A stretch of 64,000 nt of DNA. Origin: Bacteroidaceae bacterium. GTDB lineage: Bacteria; Bacteroidota; Bacteroidia; Bacteroidales; Bacteroidaceae. The stretch is from the NCBI GenBank assembly GCA_902362375.1, contig CABIVS010000001.1, positions 171,820 through 235,819 of the forward strand, given 5' to 3'. The notes under the pieces are model-generated. The model was not told the DNA's origin. It ran no database searches and saw nothing but the letters and a program-made list of their open reading frames with translations. Positions 8,679-17,474 of this stretch are shown here, piece after piece. Made by a program: the position numbers and the translations under genes. The first letter of the stretch is position 1, and every line of letters begins with the position of its first letter.

Positions 8679-8716
8679 CATAGTTTATCTTTCCATTTAA
8701 TGCAAAAAAGGAGCAA

Positions 8717-9973
8717 ATGACTACAAATTTAAACGAGACCTTTGCCGCTGTACAAGTAGCAAGTCGGGAATTAGCCCTACTGAATGATGATGTCATCAAT
8801 CAGATTTTAAATGCAGTAGCTGACGCAGCAATTGCAGAAACACCTTTCATTCTTTCAGAGAACGAAAAAGACCTCGCACGGATGGACAAAAATGATCCGA
8901 AGTACGATCGGTTGAAACTGACGGAAGAACGTTTGAAAGGTATTGCCGCAGATACACGCAATGTAGCAACACTCCCCTCTCCTTTGGGTAAAGTGCTGAA
9001 AGAGAGTGTTCGTCCCAATGGAATGAAGTTGACGAAAGTCAGCGTTCCTTTCGGAGTCATAGGAATCATTTATGAAGCGCGCCCCAATGTTAGCTTTGAT
9101 GTTTTCTCCCTTTGTCTGAAGAGCGGAAATGCCTGCATATTGAAAGGAGGAAGTGACGCCGATTGTTCCAACCGGGCCATCATCAGTGTGATTCACAAAG
9201 TATTGAAAAAGTTCAAAATCAATCCGCACATTGTAGAATTACTTCCGGCTGATAGAGAGGCTACGGCAGCATTACTGAATGCTGTGGGCTACGTAGACTT
9301 GATTATCCCCAGAGGCAGCAGCAGTCTTATTCATTTCGTACGCGAGAATGCAAGGATTCCTGTCATTGAAACAGGAGCAGGTATCTGTCACACTTACTTC
9401 GATGAATTTGGAGATACAAACAAGGGAGCAGACATTATTCATAATGCAAAGACACGTAGAGTTAGCGTATGTAATGCATTGGACTGCACCATTATACATG
9501 AGAAGAGACTGACCGACCTCCCTCTGCTTTGCAAGAAACTAAAAGACAGCCATGTCATTATTTATGCTGATCCGCAAGCTTACCAGGCATTGGAAGGCCA
9601 CTATCCTGCCGAGCTTCTGGAACACGCAAAAACAGAAAGCTTCGGCACGGAGTTTCTGGATTATAAAATGGCTGTCAAGACTGTAAAGAGCTTCGAAGAT
9701 GCCTTAGGACATATTCAGGAAAACAGTTCCAAACATAGCGAGTGTATTGTTACCGAGAACGGGGAACGTGCAGCCTTATTCACCAGAATCGTGGACGCAG
9801 CTTGCGTATACACCAATGTGTCTACCGCTTTCACTGACGGGGCACAATTCGGATTAGGAGCCGAAATCGGAATTAGCACGCAAAAACTACACGCGCGCGG
9901 TCCGATGGGACTGGAAGAAATCACTTCTTACAAATGGGTCATTGAAGGAGATGGACAAACGAGAAGAAATTAA
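8717..9973 (+). CDS. proA: Glutamate-5-semialdehyde dehydrogenase (gamma-glutamyl phosphate reductase)
   Basis: Second step of proline synthesis: NADPH-dependent reduction of gamma-glutamyl phosphate. The 418-residue product is a typical aldehyde-dehydrogenase-fold Pro[48 protein letters not shown], and the catalytic cysteine in [11 protein letters not shown], then a C-terminal [25 protein letters not shown] block. Normal length (about 415). It is followed by the carbamoyltransferase of arginine synthesis, so two glutamate-derived pathways meet here. Confidence 0.95.
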   Translation: MTTNLNETFAAVQVASRELALLNDDVINQILNAVADAAIAETPFILSENEKDLARMDKNDPKYDRLKLTEERLKGIAADTRNVATLPSPLGKVLKESVRPNGMKLTKVSVPFGVIGIIYEARPNVSFDVFSLCLKSGNACILKGGSDADCSNRAIISVIHKVLKKFKINPHIVELLPADREATAALLNAVGYVDLIIPRGSSSLIHFVRENARIPVIETGAGICHTYFDEFGDTNKGADIIHNAKTRRVSVCNALDCTIIHEKRLTDLPLLCKKLKDSHVIIYADPQAYQALEGHYPAELLEHAKTESFGTEFLDYKMAVKTVKSFEDALGHIQENSSKHSECIVTENGERAALFTRIVDAACVYTNVSTAFTDGAQFGLGAEIGISTQKLHARGPMGLEEITSYKWVIEGDGQTRRN

Positions 9974-10051
9974 AAATTGAGACTATACCTATATGTTAGA
10001 AATCAAACAAGGTTTTGAGCGAAGCTAATTAAGAATTAAAAAATAAATGAT

Positions 10052-11008
10052 ATGAAGAAATTTACTTGTGTACAGGACATTGGCGATTTAAAATCAGCCC
10101 TTGCAGAAGCATTCGAAATCAAAAAAGACCGCTTCAAATATGTAGAACTGGGACGAAACAAGACTTTAATGATGATCTTCTTCAACTCTAGTTTACGTAC
10201 CCGCCTTAGCACACAGAAAGCTGCACTCAATCTGGGAATGAATGTCATGGTGCTGGATATCAATCAAGGTGCATGGAAATTGGAAACTGAACGTGGCGTA
10301 ATTATGGATGGAGATAAACCGGAACATATATTAGAAGCCATTCCGGTGATGGGATGCTACTGTGATATCATTGGAGTACGCTCTTTTGCTCGTTTTGAAG
10401 ACCGCGACTTTGACTATCAGGAAACGATTATCAATCAATTCATCCAACACTCCGGACGTCCTGTCTTTTCGATGGAAGCGGCAACACGCCACCCATTGCA
10501 GAGCTTTGCCGACCTGATTACCATTGAAGAATACAAGAAAACAGCACGTCCCAAAGTAGTTATGACTTGGGCTCCGCATCCACGTCCATTGCCGCAGGCT
10601 GTCCCTAATTCCTTTGCCGAATGGATGAATGCAACAGATTACGAATTTGTCATCACTCATCCCGAAGGTTATGAGCTTGATCCGCAATTCGTGGGTAACG
10701 CAAAAGTAGAATATGACCAGATGAAGGCTTTCGAAGGAGCCGACTTCATATATGCCAAGAACTGGGCTGCCTATTCTGGCGACAACTATGGACAAATATT
10801 AAGCAAGGATCGTGATTGGACTGTAAGCGACCGCCAAATGGCAGTTACCAACAATGCTTATTTCATGCATTGTCTTCCGGTGCGTAGAAATATGATTGTG
10901 ACAGACGATGTCATTGAAAGTCCGCAATCTATTGTGATTCCGGAAGCTGCCAACCGTGAAATCTCGGCAACTGTCGTTCTGAAAAGATTATTGGAAGGAC
11001 TGAAATAA
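10052..11008 (+). CDS. argF': N-succinylornithine carbamoyltransferase (Bacteroides argF' type)
   Basis: Carbamoylates an N-acylated ornithine in the Bacteroides variant of arginine synthesis. The 318-residue product shows a modified carbamoyl-phosphate loop (SSLRTRLST where classical enzymes have STRTR), HPLQSFADL and HCLPVRRN. Codon 90 is proline (in DGDKP). Knowledge: in the characterised B. fragilis enzyme Pro90 selects N-succinylornithine, while Glu at the equivalent site of Xanthomonas enzymes selects N-acetylornithine. So the succinyl substrate is inferred. proA lies 78 bases upstream; a bidirectional terminator follows. Confidence 0.9.
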   Translation: MKKFTCVQDIGDLKSALAEAFEIKKDRFKYVELGRNKTLMMIFFNSSLRTRLSTQKAALNLGMNVMVLDINQGAWKLETERGVIMDGDKPEHILEAIPVMGCYCDIIGVRSFARFEDRDFDYQETIINQFIQHSGRPVFSMEAATRHPLQSFADLITIEEYKKTARPKVVMTWAPHPRPLPQAVPNSFAEWMNATDYEFVITHPEGYELDPQFVGNAKVEYDQMKAFEGADFIYAKNWAAYSGDNYGQILSKDRDWTVSDRQMAVTNNAYFMHCLPVRRNMIVTDDVIESPQSIVIPEAANREISATVVLKRLLEGLK

Positions 11009-11014
11009 CCAAAA

Positions 11015-11046
11015 AAATAAAGTGCTGATAAATCAGCACTTTATTT
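11015..11046. terminator. Bidirectional terminator between argF' and the rhodanese gene
   Basis: Arms AAATAAAGTGCTGAT (11015-11029) and ATCAGCACTTTATTT (11032-11046) are exact complements with a two-base spacer and A/T tracts at both sides. It overlaps the stop of the convergent rhodanese gene. Confidence 0.8.
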
Positions 11047-11433
11047 CTCTATTTCTTTACCTGCTTCCTCCCAGGAATTAAATCCCTTATCAAGCTCAAA
11101 GACTTTATATCCCTTCTCACTCAAAATAGCCGCAGCCTTCTTACTTCGTTTTCCACTACGACAATATACAGCCACCGGTTTGTCTTTTTGCAACAAAGAA
11201 TCAGCCATTGAAGCAAAAGAGTCATCCATCACATTGATGTTGATCGTCTTCGTGATATGCCCCTCCGAATATTCCGCAAGTGTGCGAACATCCAGACGTT
11301 GTATATCCTCATTCTGAATAAGAGAATCAAACTCCTCTACATTCATTGATTGAAAATCACCTTTCTGCTGACAAGAGAAAAGGGAAGAGAGAAATAAAAA
11401 TATTCCCACGATTAATTGATCCAATTTAAACAT
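11041..11433 (-). CDS. Rhodanese-like lipoprotein
   Basis: A single rhodanese domain (about residues 30-128) carrying the active-site loop VYCRSGKRSKKAA with the catalytic Cys. The chosen ATG at 11433 gives MFKLDQLIVGIFLFLSSLFSC, a lipoprotein signal peptide with Cys at the lipobox, so the domain is expected to be anchored in the periplasm or outer membrane and may handle sulfur or redox tasks there. A frame extension using TTG at 11451 would overlap the upstream NigD-like stop and is less likely. Last gene of a three-gene unit (acyltransferase, NigD-like, rhodanese). Confidence 0.85.
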   Translation of the reverse strand: MFKLDQLIVGIFLFLSSLFSCQQKGDFQSMNVEEFDSLIQNEDIQRLDVRTLAEYSEGHITKTININVMDDSFASMADSLLQKDKPVAVYCRSGKRSKKAAAILSEKGYKVFELDKGFNSWEEAGKEIEK

Positions 11434-11447
11434 ATACACTCCATTAT

Positions 11448-12149
11448 TCAATTCTGTCCCGGAGTATAGTCAAACCCGGGATCACAGTACTTATCAGATT
11501 CTATCGGAGAGCCATCCTTATCGTACGTATAATATTTAAACTTTACCTTTATCGTCTGACCCGGATTCTCTTCATCTATATATTGCGCCAAAGGAACAGA
11601 AATGTAAGCACGCCGATTATAGTATTCTCCATCACTGTTCGCATCATGGTATAACAACATATTCACAATACCATTTGTTTTAAGTTCGGACACATCTTCC
11701 ACTATACCGAAAACATGCCCCTTACCTATACTGACCTTGAGATTCAAAATCATATTCAGATAATCCCTTCCGAGCCAGATACTGACCATCTCTACCGGAT
11801 CTAGCTTTATTCCGTCCTTGTAAACCGGATCATCTTCCGGTTTAGGCACTGGTGTTATAAGCGATTGCAAAGAATATATAGTAGCGGTGTTCTCACCGGA
11901 AAGTACCTCATAGTTACTCATTACACGTCTGGAAGTGTTTGGAGAGATAGTAGAACCCGTACGGTCTTCCGAAACAGTCAAGACTTCTCCCTTATCAGGA
12001 ATAAGCGTTTGTATGCGACCGTCTTCTCCAGCCTCCACAGTCACAAATTCCAGTTTCACCGAAGGATAATAATAGTCATCATCTCCACAGGCAGTCATCA
12101 GGAAAAGCAATCCCCACAACCAAACAACATGTAATTTTCTTCTTTTCAT
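11448..12149 (-). CDS. NigD-like lipoprotein
   Basis: A 233-residue lipoprotein of the NigD-like family, known only from Bacteroidetes and without an assigned function. Signal peptide MKRRKLHVVWLWGLLFLMTAC ends in a lipobox; an Asp/Tyr-rich linker (GDDDYYYPS) follows, then the NigD N-terminal OB-like part (VTVEAGEDGRIQTLIPDKGE) and a C-terminal beta domain. The ATG at 12149 overlaps the TGA of the upstream acyltransferase gene as ATGA, which fixes the start and indicates coupled translation. Confidence 0.85.
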   Translation of the reverse strand: MKRRKLHVVWLWGLLFLMTACGDDDYYYPSVKLEFVTVEAGEDGRIQTLIPDKGEVLTVSEDRTGSTISPNTSRRVMSNYEVLSGENTATIYSLQSLITPVPKPEDDPVYKDGIKLDPVEMVSIWLGRDYLNMILNLKVSIGKGHVFGIVEDVSELKTNGIVNMLLYHDANSDGEYYNRRAYISVPLAQYIDEENPGQTIKVKFKYYTYDKDGSPIESDKYCDPGFDYTPGQN

Positions 12150-13294
12150 CGGCAAGCTGCTAAATAATTAACTAACGGATTGGAATACATTAATAACAAC
12201 TTCTCACGCAAAAAGTCTTCATCCTTATTCGGAATCTTGATTTTTGCCAATTGTTGTTCAATATAGTTCATAAACTGCTGTTTCTCTTCTTCCGTGTAAT
12301 TGGACACGAATTCCGTTGTGCTATTCAGCCAATCATACGCCACATAATTTCCCGGATATATCCGATAATTACGATGGATGCGGCAATCAAGACAGGCAGA
12401 AATACGGGCAAACAAATCCGGTTTCGGCAACGAACGGTCCAAGTCTTGCAAGTCATCATTCAGGCAAGGAGCAACCTGAAAATGTACCCTGCCTTTATAT
12501 CCGAAAAGACCAGTCTGCATATTAATCAAATCATCCTGTGTCGTCTTTTTATATCCTTCGATGTCCCTCTTCAACTGAAACTCTTGCGCTTTCAGAAAAT
12601 CACACGGATCATATTCGTATGAAATAGCAAGAGGAGCAATATTCATTTCCATCAGGCGGTCTATCAAATCGCCTTCACCTCCCATTGCCAACATTTTCAA
12701 TACACTGTCTTGTGTACGGTCATTCGAATCTTTTGCACGTCCTTCACGCTGCGCAATCCAAATAGACTGATTCTTCTCTGAAATGGTGTAATGCATATAA
12801 CGGGACATACGCGCTGAAGATTCCAACATCTGCCGCATAGTCAACGCCCGCTGTACAATAAATGATTTATTGACACGCACCAGTTTCTTAATCCAGGGAT
12901 AAATAAGCAAATTGTCGCCAATCGCAATTTCTACCGTATCCATTCCCTGGTCAATCAGCAAAATAGAGAGAAAGCCCGAATCAAGAATAATGTCTCTATG
13001 ATTCGATATATACGTATAAGCTTTGCTTTTATCCGGTATGGCGGTATGATCCAGTGTCAGTCCGGCAGTATGATCTGCCGCTATCTTCCACAAAATGCCA
13101 TAGCAAAATGCCTCCTGAAAATCAAGCTTAGTCTTACAGGCACGCATCTTTTGCGCCAGAAGTTCAAATGGAACGTTCGGTATAGCACCGGTAGCAGCTT
13201 TCTGAAAAGCCGGATCGGCAATCAGTTCCTCAAAGATTTGAGGAAGTTCCTCATCATTGTAAGGACGAATTTCATTAAACTCTGTCAGATCCAT
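12146..13294 (-). CDS. Glycerol-phosphate acyltransferase-like protein (PlsC fold)
   Basis: Putative phospholipid or lipoprotein acyltransferase of a Bacteroidetes family with PlsC-type motifs. Seen in the 382-residue product: the SNHRDIILDSGF block (NHxxxxD catalytic motif, about residue 115) and an IWIAQREGRAKDS block resembling the PlsC substrate-binding motif. No membrane segment is obvious. The ATG at 13294 is preferred over a TTG three codons upstream. Translationally coupled to the NigD-like gene downstream. Substrate is not predictable from sequence. Confidence 0.75.
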   Translation of the reverse strand: MDLTEFNEIRPYNDEELPQIFEELIADPAFQKAATGAIPNVPFELLAQKMRACKTKLDFQEAFCYGILWKIAADHTAGLTLDHTAIPDKSKAYTYISNHRDIILDSGFLSILLIDQGMDTVEIAIGDNLLIYPWIKKLVRVNKSFIVQRALTMRQMLESSARMSRYMHYTISEKNQSIWIAQREGRAKDSNDRTQDSVLKMLAMGGEGDLIDRLMEMNIAPLAISYEYDPCDFLKAQEFQLKRDIEGYKKTTQDDLINMQTGLFGYKGRVHFQVAPCLNDDLQDLDRSLPKPDLFARISACLDCRIHRNYRIYPGNYVAYDWLNSTTEFVSNYTEEEKQQFMNYIEQQLAKIKIPNKDEDFLREKLLLMYSNPLVNYLAACR

Positions 13295-13314
13295 AAGTCT
13301 CAAGTATTATGTGC

Positions 13315-13398
13315 TCAAGTATTAAGTAATAAGTATAAAGTATTAGACTGCGTACAAACCGCATGGTTAATACTTGATACTTGATACTTAATACTTAA
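13315..13398. repeat. Imperfect inverted repeat of AAGTATTAAGTA units
   Basis: Repeated AAGTATTA / TAATACTT words form a roughly 30-base imperfect stem around GACTGCGTACAAACCGCATGG. It fills the gap between ddl and the acyltransferase gene and runs into the ddl stop, so it may act as a terminator for ddl. Related TACTTAATACTT words occur between pta and ackA (about 35821-35846). Confidence 0.6.
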
Positions 13399-14369
13399 AA
13401 CTTGTTTTCAATAATATCAGTCATCACATCCTTTATATCCAGTCCGGCTGCACGCACTTGCTGGGGAATAAAACTGGTAGTAGTCATTCCCGGAGTAGTG
13501 TTTACTTCGAGAAGATTCAGTTTTTCACCGGCAGTTATAATGTAATCTACACGGATAATACCGGAACAACCTAATATATCATAGATAGCTGAAGTCAGCA
13601 TCTGTACGCGTTTGGTCAATTCATCCGAGATACGCGCAGGAGTGATTTCATCTACCTGTCCATTATATTTAGCATCATAATCAAAGAACTCATTGTGCGT
13701 CACTACTTCCGTAGGCGGAAAGATCACCGTCTTCTCTTTTGTCTTATAACAGCCGCAAGTCAGTTCCGTTCCGTCCATAAACGCTTCAACAATCACCTCT
13801 TCCGCTTCTCCGAAAGCTTTAACAATGGCCGGTTGTATTTGTTCTTTTGTCTTCACTTTCGTAACCCCGAAACTCGAACCTCCCAAACTAGGCTTGATAA
13901 AACAAGGCAGGCCGATCTTTTCCACTACTTCGTCGTCAGAAACCGATTGTCCCCGGCGCAACAACAGTGATTCGGCAATGCGCACCCCGAAAGCTTTCAG
14001 ATATTGATTGCAGGTAAACTTGTCATAAGTAATGGCAGCCGCCAACACTCCACAACAGGAATACGGAATACGCATCATATCAAAATAGCCTTGCAGCCTG
14101 CCATCCTCACCCGGCGTACCATGGATGGTGATATAAGCAAAGTCGAACACAACCTTTTCCGTTCCGTTCATAAAACTAAAGTCATTTCTATCCACCGGCA
14201 CTTTGTTTCCGTCCGGTGATTGTACTTCCCAGCGACGGCCTTCCATCTCCACGATATACAAATTATACTTTTCCTTATCAATAAAGGAATAAATACCCTG
14301 TGCGCTACGCAGGGAAACTACGATTTCAGAGGTATCTCCTCCTGCTACGATAGCGATGTTGCGTTTCAT
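13395..14369 (-). CDS. ddl: D-alanine--D-alanine ligase
   Basis: ATP-dependent ligation of two D-alanines for peptidoglycan precursors. The 324-residue ATP-grasp enzyme shows IAVVAGG..-like N-terminal block (IAIVAGGDTSEI), HGTPGEDGRLQG, PCFIKPSLGGSSFGVTKVK (ATP-binding loop), EAFMDGTELTCG, and the metal site LLEVNTTPGMTTTSF. Length is normal. Its ATG overlaps the rluD TGA by four bases, so the two are cotranscribed. Confidence 0.95.
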   Translation of the reverse strand: MKRNIAIVAGGDTSEIVVSLRSAQGIYSFIDKEKYNLYIVEMEGRRWEVQSPDGNKVPVDRNDFSFMNGTEKVVFDFAYITIHGTPGEDGRLQGYFDMMRIPYSCCGVLAAAITYDKFTCNQYLKAFGVRIAESLLLRRGQSVSDDEVVEKIGLPCFIKPSLGGSSFGVTKVKTKEQIQPAIVKAFGEAEEVIVEAFMDGTELTCGCYKTKEKTVIFPPTEVVTHNEFFDYDAKYNGQVDEITPARISDELTKRVQMLTSAIYDILGCSGIIRVDYIITAGEKLNLLEVNTTPGMTTTSFIPQQVRAAGLDIKDVMTDIIENKF

Positions 14370-15439
14370 TCTAATTCTCTATTACTTATATAGCCTCTCC
14401 ACTTCTCGATAAGCCGGGTCATGTCATCCGGAAGTTCGGAAGTAAAATACATCTCTTCACCTGTGACGGGATGCACAAACCCCAACGTCATAGCATGCAA
14501 AGCCTGTCGGGGACAAGTGTCAAAGCAATTATTTACAAACTGTTTGTATTTACTAAAATGGGTTCCTTTCAGTATCTCATGACCGCCATAGCGTTCGTCA
14601 TTGAACAGCACATGACCGATATGTTTCATGTGGACACGAATCTGATGAGTACGTCCTGTCTCAAGTATACATTCCACAAGGGTTACGTATCCCAGTCTTT
14701 CCAGTACGCGGTAGTGTGTAACGGCATGTTTGCCCACTGTCGGATCGGACATCACCGCCATTTGCATCCGGTCTCTCGGATTACGGGCAATATTACCGAC
14801 AATCGTTCCTTCATCCTGTTCCACAACACCCCACACCAAAGCACGATATTTGCGTTTGGTAGTCTTATTAAAGAATTGAATTCCCAAATTTGTTTTGGCA
14901 TCCGGTGTCTTGGCAATCACCAGTAAGCCTGAAGTATCTTTATCGATGCGATGAACAAGTCCCACGTGCGGGTCATTGGCATCATAATCCGGTATATCCT
15001 TCATGTGCCAAGCCAGCGCATTGACCAGCGTGCCGTGATAGTTTCCGTGTCCCGGATGCACGACCAATCCCGCCGGTTTATTCACAACCATCAGATAAGG
15101 ATCTTCATAAACGATAGTAAGGGGAATATTTTCAGGAATAATTTCATTTTCATAACGGGGACGGTCCATCATCACTGTAATGACATCCAGCGGTTTCACT
15201 TTGTAGCTACTCTTCACCGGTTTGCCATTGGCCATAACGAATCCATCTTCGGCAGCTTTCTGAATACGGTTGCGCGAAGCATTGACAATACGTTCGAACA
15301 GATATTTGTCGACTCTGACCATCGCCTGCCCCTTGTCTACAACCACGCGGAAGTGCTCGTAAAGCTGGGATTCGTCACCGACAGGTTCTATATCATCCAA
15401 ATCATTCTCCAGTTCATCCGGAAGTTCTTCCTCTATCAT
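14366..15439 (-). CDS. rluD: Ribosomal large-subunit pseudouridine synthase D
   Basis: Modifies uridines in the helix 69 region of 23S rRNA in the known family. The 357-residue product has an N-terminal S4 RNA-binding domain (about residues 38-95, VRVDKYLFERI) and the RluA-type catalytic domain with VHRIDKDTSGLLVIAK containing the catalytic Asp, and GRTHQIRVHMKHIGHVL. Lies between the PASTA gene and ddl on the same strand; an acidic N-terminal tail (residues 1-30) is a slight oddity. Confidence 0.93.
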   Translation of the reverse strand: MIEEELPDELENDLDDIEPVGDESQLYEHFRVVVDKGQAMVRVDKYLFERIVNASRNRIQKAAEDGFVMANGKPVKSSYKVKPLDVITVMMDRPRYENEIIPENIPLTIVYEDPYLMVVNKPAGLVVHPGHGNYHGTLVNALAWHMKDIPDYDANDPHVGLVHRIDKDTSGLLVIAKTPDAKTNLGIQFFNKTTKRKYRALVWGVVEQDEGTIVGNIARNPRDRMQMAVMSDPTVGKHAVTHYRVLERLGYVTLVECILETGRTHQIRVHMKHIGHVLFNDERYGGHEILKGTHFSKYKQFVNNCFDTCPRQALHAMTLGFVHPVTGEEMYFTSELPDDMTRLIEKWRGYISNRELE

Positions 15440-15465
15440 GCGAGTCCGTTTCTGTTATTTATCTA

Positions 15466-16125
15466 TTAAAACCAACTATCATCTTGGGCAGATGATGATT
15501 CCGACGTAACCGGCTTCTCCGTATCCACGAAAACTTCGACCGAGTCCTCTTCTTCCGACATATCACCGGAGCCGTCTCCTACCATCAATGTCAAAGAAGC
15601 TCCCAAAGGAATCTTTTCTCCGGCAGCCAACTGACGTCCCTGATATTTCACACCGTACACCCAGTCTTTCTCACCATTTACCAATTGAATCTGATTCAGT
15701 TTAAAACCGGCATTCAGTAACTTAGCCTGTGCCTGCCGGAGCGAGCTGTTGTCCGCCACATCAGGAATGGCACGTAAAGGGACATCCAGTGTATTAACAG
15801 TCAGGTATACCGTACGTCCTTCCTTCACTTTCTCACCGGCTCCCGGTTTCAGTTCAAGAATGATACCCGCTGCTTTATCCTTGACATATTTAGTATCGGA
15901 AATCACATATACCAGACCGTGATTCCGGAACATCTTCGTAGCTTCTTCCACTGTCATTCCTTTCACATCGGGAACTACCACGCTTTCACCATGATGTGTA
16001 TGTATATCAAGCCATTTCAACACACCAAATATCATCACTATCACCACCACAATCATGGCGATAATATTCACCCAGAAATATTTATTGTTTTTAAAAGAAA
16101 AGAATTCTTTAATAGTCATACGCAT
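15466..16125 (-). CDS. PASTA-domain membrane protein
   Basis: Membrane-anchored protein with PASTA repeats, modules known to bind muropeptide or beta-lactam. From the start MRMTIKEFFSF the product is about 219 residues: one transmembrane segment (about residues 20-43, WVNIIAMIVVVIVMIFGVL), three PASTA repeats (VVVPDVKGMTVEEATKMF, ..., RAIPDVADNSSLRQAQAKL), and an acidic Ser-rich tail. No kinase domain is present, unlike Firmicutes PASTA kinases. It precedes rluD and ddl on the same strand, so a cell-wall link is plausible. An ATG two codons later (16119) is an alternative start. Confidence 0.82.
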   Translation of the reverse strand: MRMTIKEFFSFKNNKYFWVNIIAMIVVVIVMIFGVLKWLDIHTHHGESVVVPDVKGMTVEEATKMFRNHGLVYVISDTKYVKDKAAGIILELKPGAGEKVKEGRTVYLTVNTLDVPLRAIPDVADNSSLRQAQAKLLNAGFKLNQIQLVNGEKDWVYGVKYQGRQLAAGEKIPLGASLTLMVGDGSGDMSEEEDSVEVFVDTEKPVTSESSSAQDDSWF

Positions 16126-16141
16126 TGCTGTTAATATGCGC

Positions 16142-16149
16142 CAAAGATA
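16142..16149 (-). promoter_or_regulatory. Probable -7 element (TATCTTTG) for the PASTA-rluD-ddl genes
   Basis: Minus-strand TAnnTTTG match 17 bases before the ATG at 16125. It lies within the TTG-started extension of the frame, arguing against that start. Confidence 0.5.
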
Positions 16150-16202
16150 CGACAAAATAGTTGAACTTTTAAAAAGTAGGCGATGAAAAATGTCCCTACC
16201 TA

Positions 16203-16316
16203 TTATGCAAGGACACTTATCATCACCAGAATTGCTGCAACTATAATCCCCACTCTTATAGATTTCAACAACCTTATAATGATACGGGATTTCAGGTCCC
16301 GGATATACTCTACCAT
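16203..16316 (-). CDS. Possible 37-residue single-pass membrane peptide
   Basis: A short frame MVEYIRDLKSRIIIRLLK... with a hydrophobic C-terminal half (VGIIVAAILVMISVLA) preceded by basic residues, giving the look of a small inner-membrane peptide. No homologue recognised and no clear promoter was found. It lies in the 361-base gap between the PASTA gene and rpmH. Could be chance. Confidence 0.3.
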   Translation of the reverse strand: MVEYIRDLKSRIIIRLLKSIRVGIIVAAILVMISVLA

Positions 16317-16426
16317 CGCATATGTTCGTTTATGAGTTTTATTTAATCTCACAAAGAAAAGCAAAAAGTCATAAACAAGAGCAAATAATATCGCTTTTTA
16401 ACATACTATCCCCTTGAAAAACAGAG

Positions 16427-16468
16427 AAACAAAAAAGGCGAAGATTAAATTCTCCGCCTTTTTTGTTT
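16427..16468. terminator. Rho-independent terminator downstream of rpmH
   Basis: AAACAAAAAAGGCG... pairs with CGCCTTTTTTGTTT around an AT-rich loop, with A/T tracts on both sides, just beyond the rpmH stop. Confidence 0.8.
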
Positions 16469-16486
16469 CCTGATGACAAGTGATTA

Positions 16487-16645
16487 TCACTTTTGTCCGT
16501 TGTACTCATCAGAAACAGTCAGTTTCTTTCTGCCTTTCGCACGACGAGCAGCTAATACTCTACGACCATTAGCCGATGCCATTCTCTCACGGAAACCGTG
16601 TTTGTTCTTTCTCTTTCTGTTAGAGGGTTGAAATGTTCTTTTCAT
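16487..16645 (-). CDS. rpmH: 50S ribosomal protein L34
   Basis: A 52-residue highly basic protein beginning [18 protein letters not shown] and continuing [20 protein letters not shown], the invariant L34 pattern, followed by a Bacteroidetes-type short tail ending DEYNGQK. It is a component of the large ribosomal subunit. It has its own promoter and terminator and is divergent from efp, another translation gene. Confidence 0.96.
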   Translation of the reverse strand: MKRTFQPSNRKRKNKHGFRERMASANGRRVLAARRAKGRKKLTVSDEYNGQK

Positions 16646-16689
16646 TACTGTATCTTGTTTTTATGTTATTATTCTACGTAATCGGGCTG

Positions 16690-16697
16690 CAAAAATA
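16690..16697 (-). promoter_or_regulatory. Probable -7 element (TATTTTTG) for rpmH
   Basis: Minus-strand TAnnTTTG match 45 bases upstream of the rpmH ATG. Confidence 0.5.
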
Positions 16698-16771
16698 GGC
16701 ACTTTTTTTAAATTAACCAAGAGATAACTCATTTTTGCTCAAAAGTTTTTGTGTTTTTTACCGATTTAGAT

Positions 16772-16779
16772 TACTTTTG
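16772..16779 (+). promoter_or_regulatory. Probable -7 element (TACTTTTG) for efp, with a -33 TTTG
   Basis: TAnnTTTG match 59 bases before the efp ATG, with TTTG at 16748-16751, twenty bases upstream, matching the Bacteroides -33/-7 spacing. Confidence 0.65.
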
Positions 16780-16837
16780 CAGTCGAATTCCTGCGAAAAC
16801 AATTAAATAACAATAATAGATTAAGAAAAATAGCAGT

Positions 16838-17404
16838 ATGATTAATGCTCAAGACATCAAAAACGGAACTTGTATCCGTATGGACGGAAAGCTCTATTTC
16901 TGTATAGAATTCCTGCATGTAAAACCAGGTAAAGGTAACACTTTTATGCGTACTAAACTGAAAGATGTAGTTAGCGGATACGTTCTCGAACGCCGTTTCA
17001 ACATCGGTGAAAAGTTGGAAGATGTACGTGTAGAACGTCGTCCATACCAATTTTTGTATAAAGAAGGAGAAGATTATATCTTTATGAACCAGGAAACATT
17101 CGACCAACATCCTATCGCTCACGATTTGATTAACGGCGTTGACTTCCTACTCGAAGGTATGATATTGGATGTGGTTTCCGATGCTTCTACAGAAACTGTA
17201 CTTTATGCAGATATGCCAATCAAAGTGCAAATGAAAGTCACTTATACTGAACCAGGACTGAAAGGTGATACAGCTACTAACACACTGAAACCTGCAACTG
17301 TGGAATCAGGTGCAACAGTACGTGTTCCTTTGTTCATCAGCGAGGGTGAAACAATCGAAATCGATACTCGTGACGGTTCTTACGTAGGACGTGTGAAAGC
17401 ATAA
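16838..17404 (+). CDS. efp: Elongation factor P
   Basis: Relieves ribosome stalling at polyproline stretches. The 188-residue product has the KOW-like N-terminal domain (MINAQDIKNGTCIRMDGKLY, FLHVKPGKGNTFMRTKLK, with the modifiable-loop Lys in PGKG) and two OB domains; the C-terminal signature TRDGSYVGRVKA is present. Length is exactly typical. Ends at a bidirectional terminator shared with the alkaline phosphatase gene. Confidence 0.97.
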   Translation: MINAQDIKNGTCIRMDGKLYFCIEFLHVKPGKGNTFMRTKLKDVVSGYVLERRFNIGEKLEDVRVERRPYQFLYKEGEDYIFMNQETFDQHPIAHDLINGVDFLLEGMILDVVSDASTETVLYADMPIKVQMKVTYTEPGLKGDTATNTLKPATVESGATVRVPLFISEGETIEIDTRDGSYVGRVKA

Positions 17405-17416
17405 TTTAAAAGAACA

Positions 17417-17460
17417 TATAAAAATAGCCGGGAGTCTTTGGACTTCCGGCTATTTTTATA
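17417..17460. terminator. Bidirectional terminator between efp and alkaline phosphatase
   Basis: Twenty-base arms (TATAAAAATAGCCGGGAGTC and GACTTCCGGCTATTTTTATA) with one mismatch and a TTTG loop serve both convergent genes. Confidence 0.85.
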
Positions 17461-17474
17461 TTCATACAGTTCTA

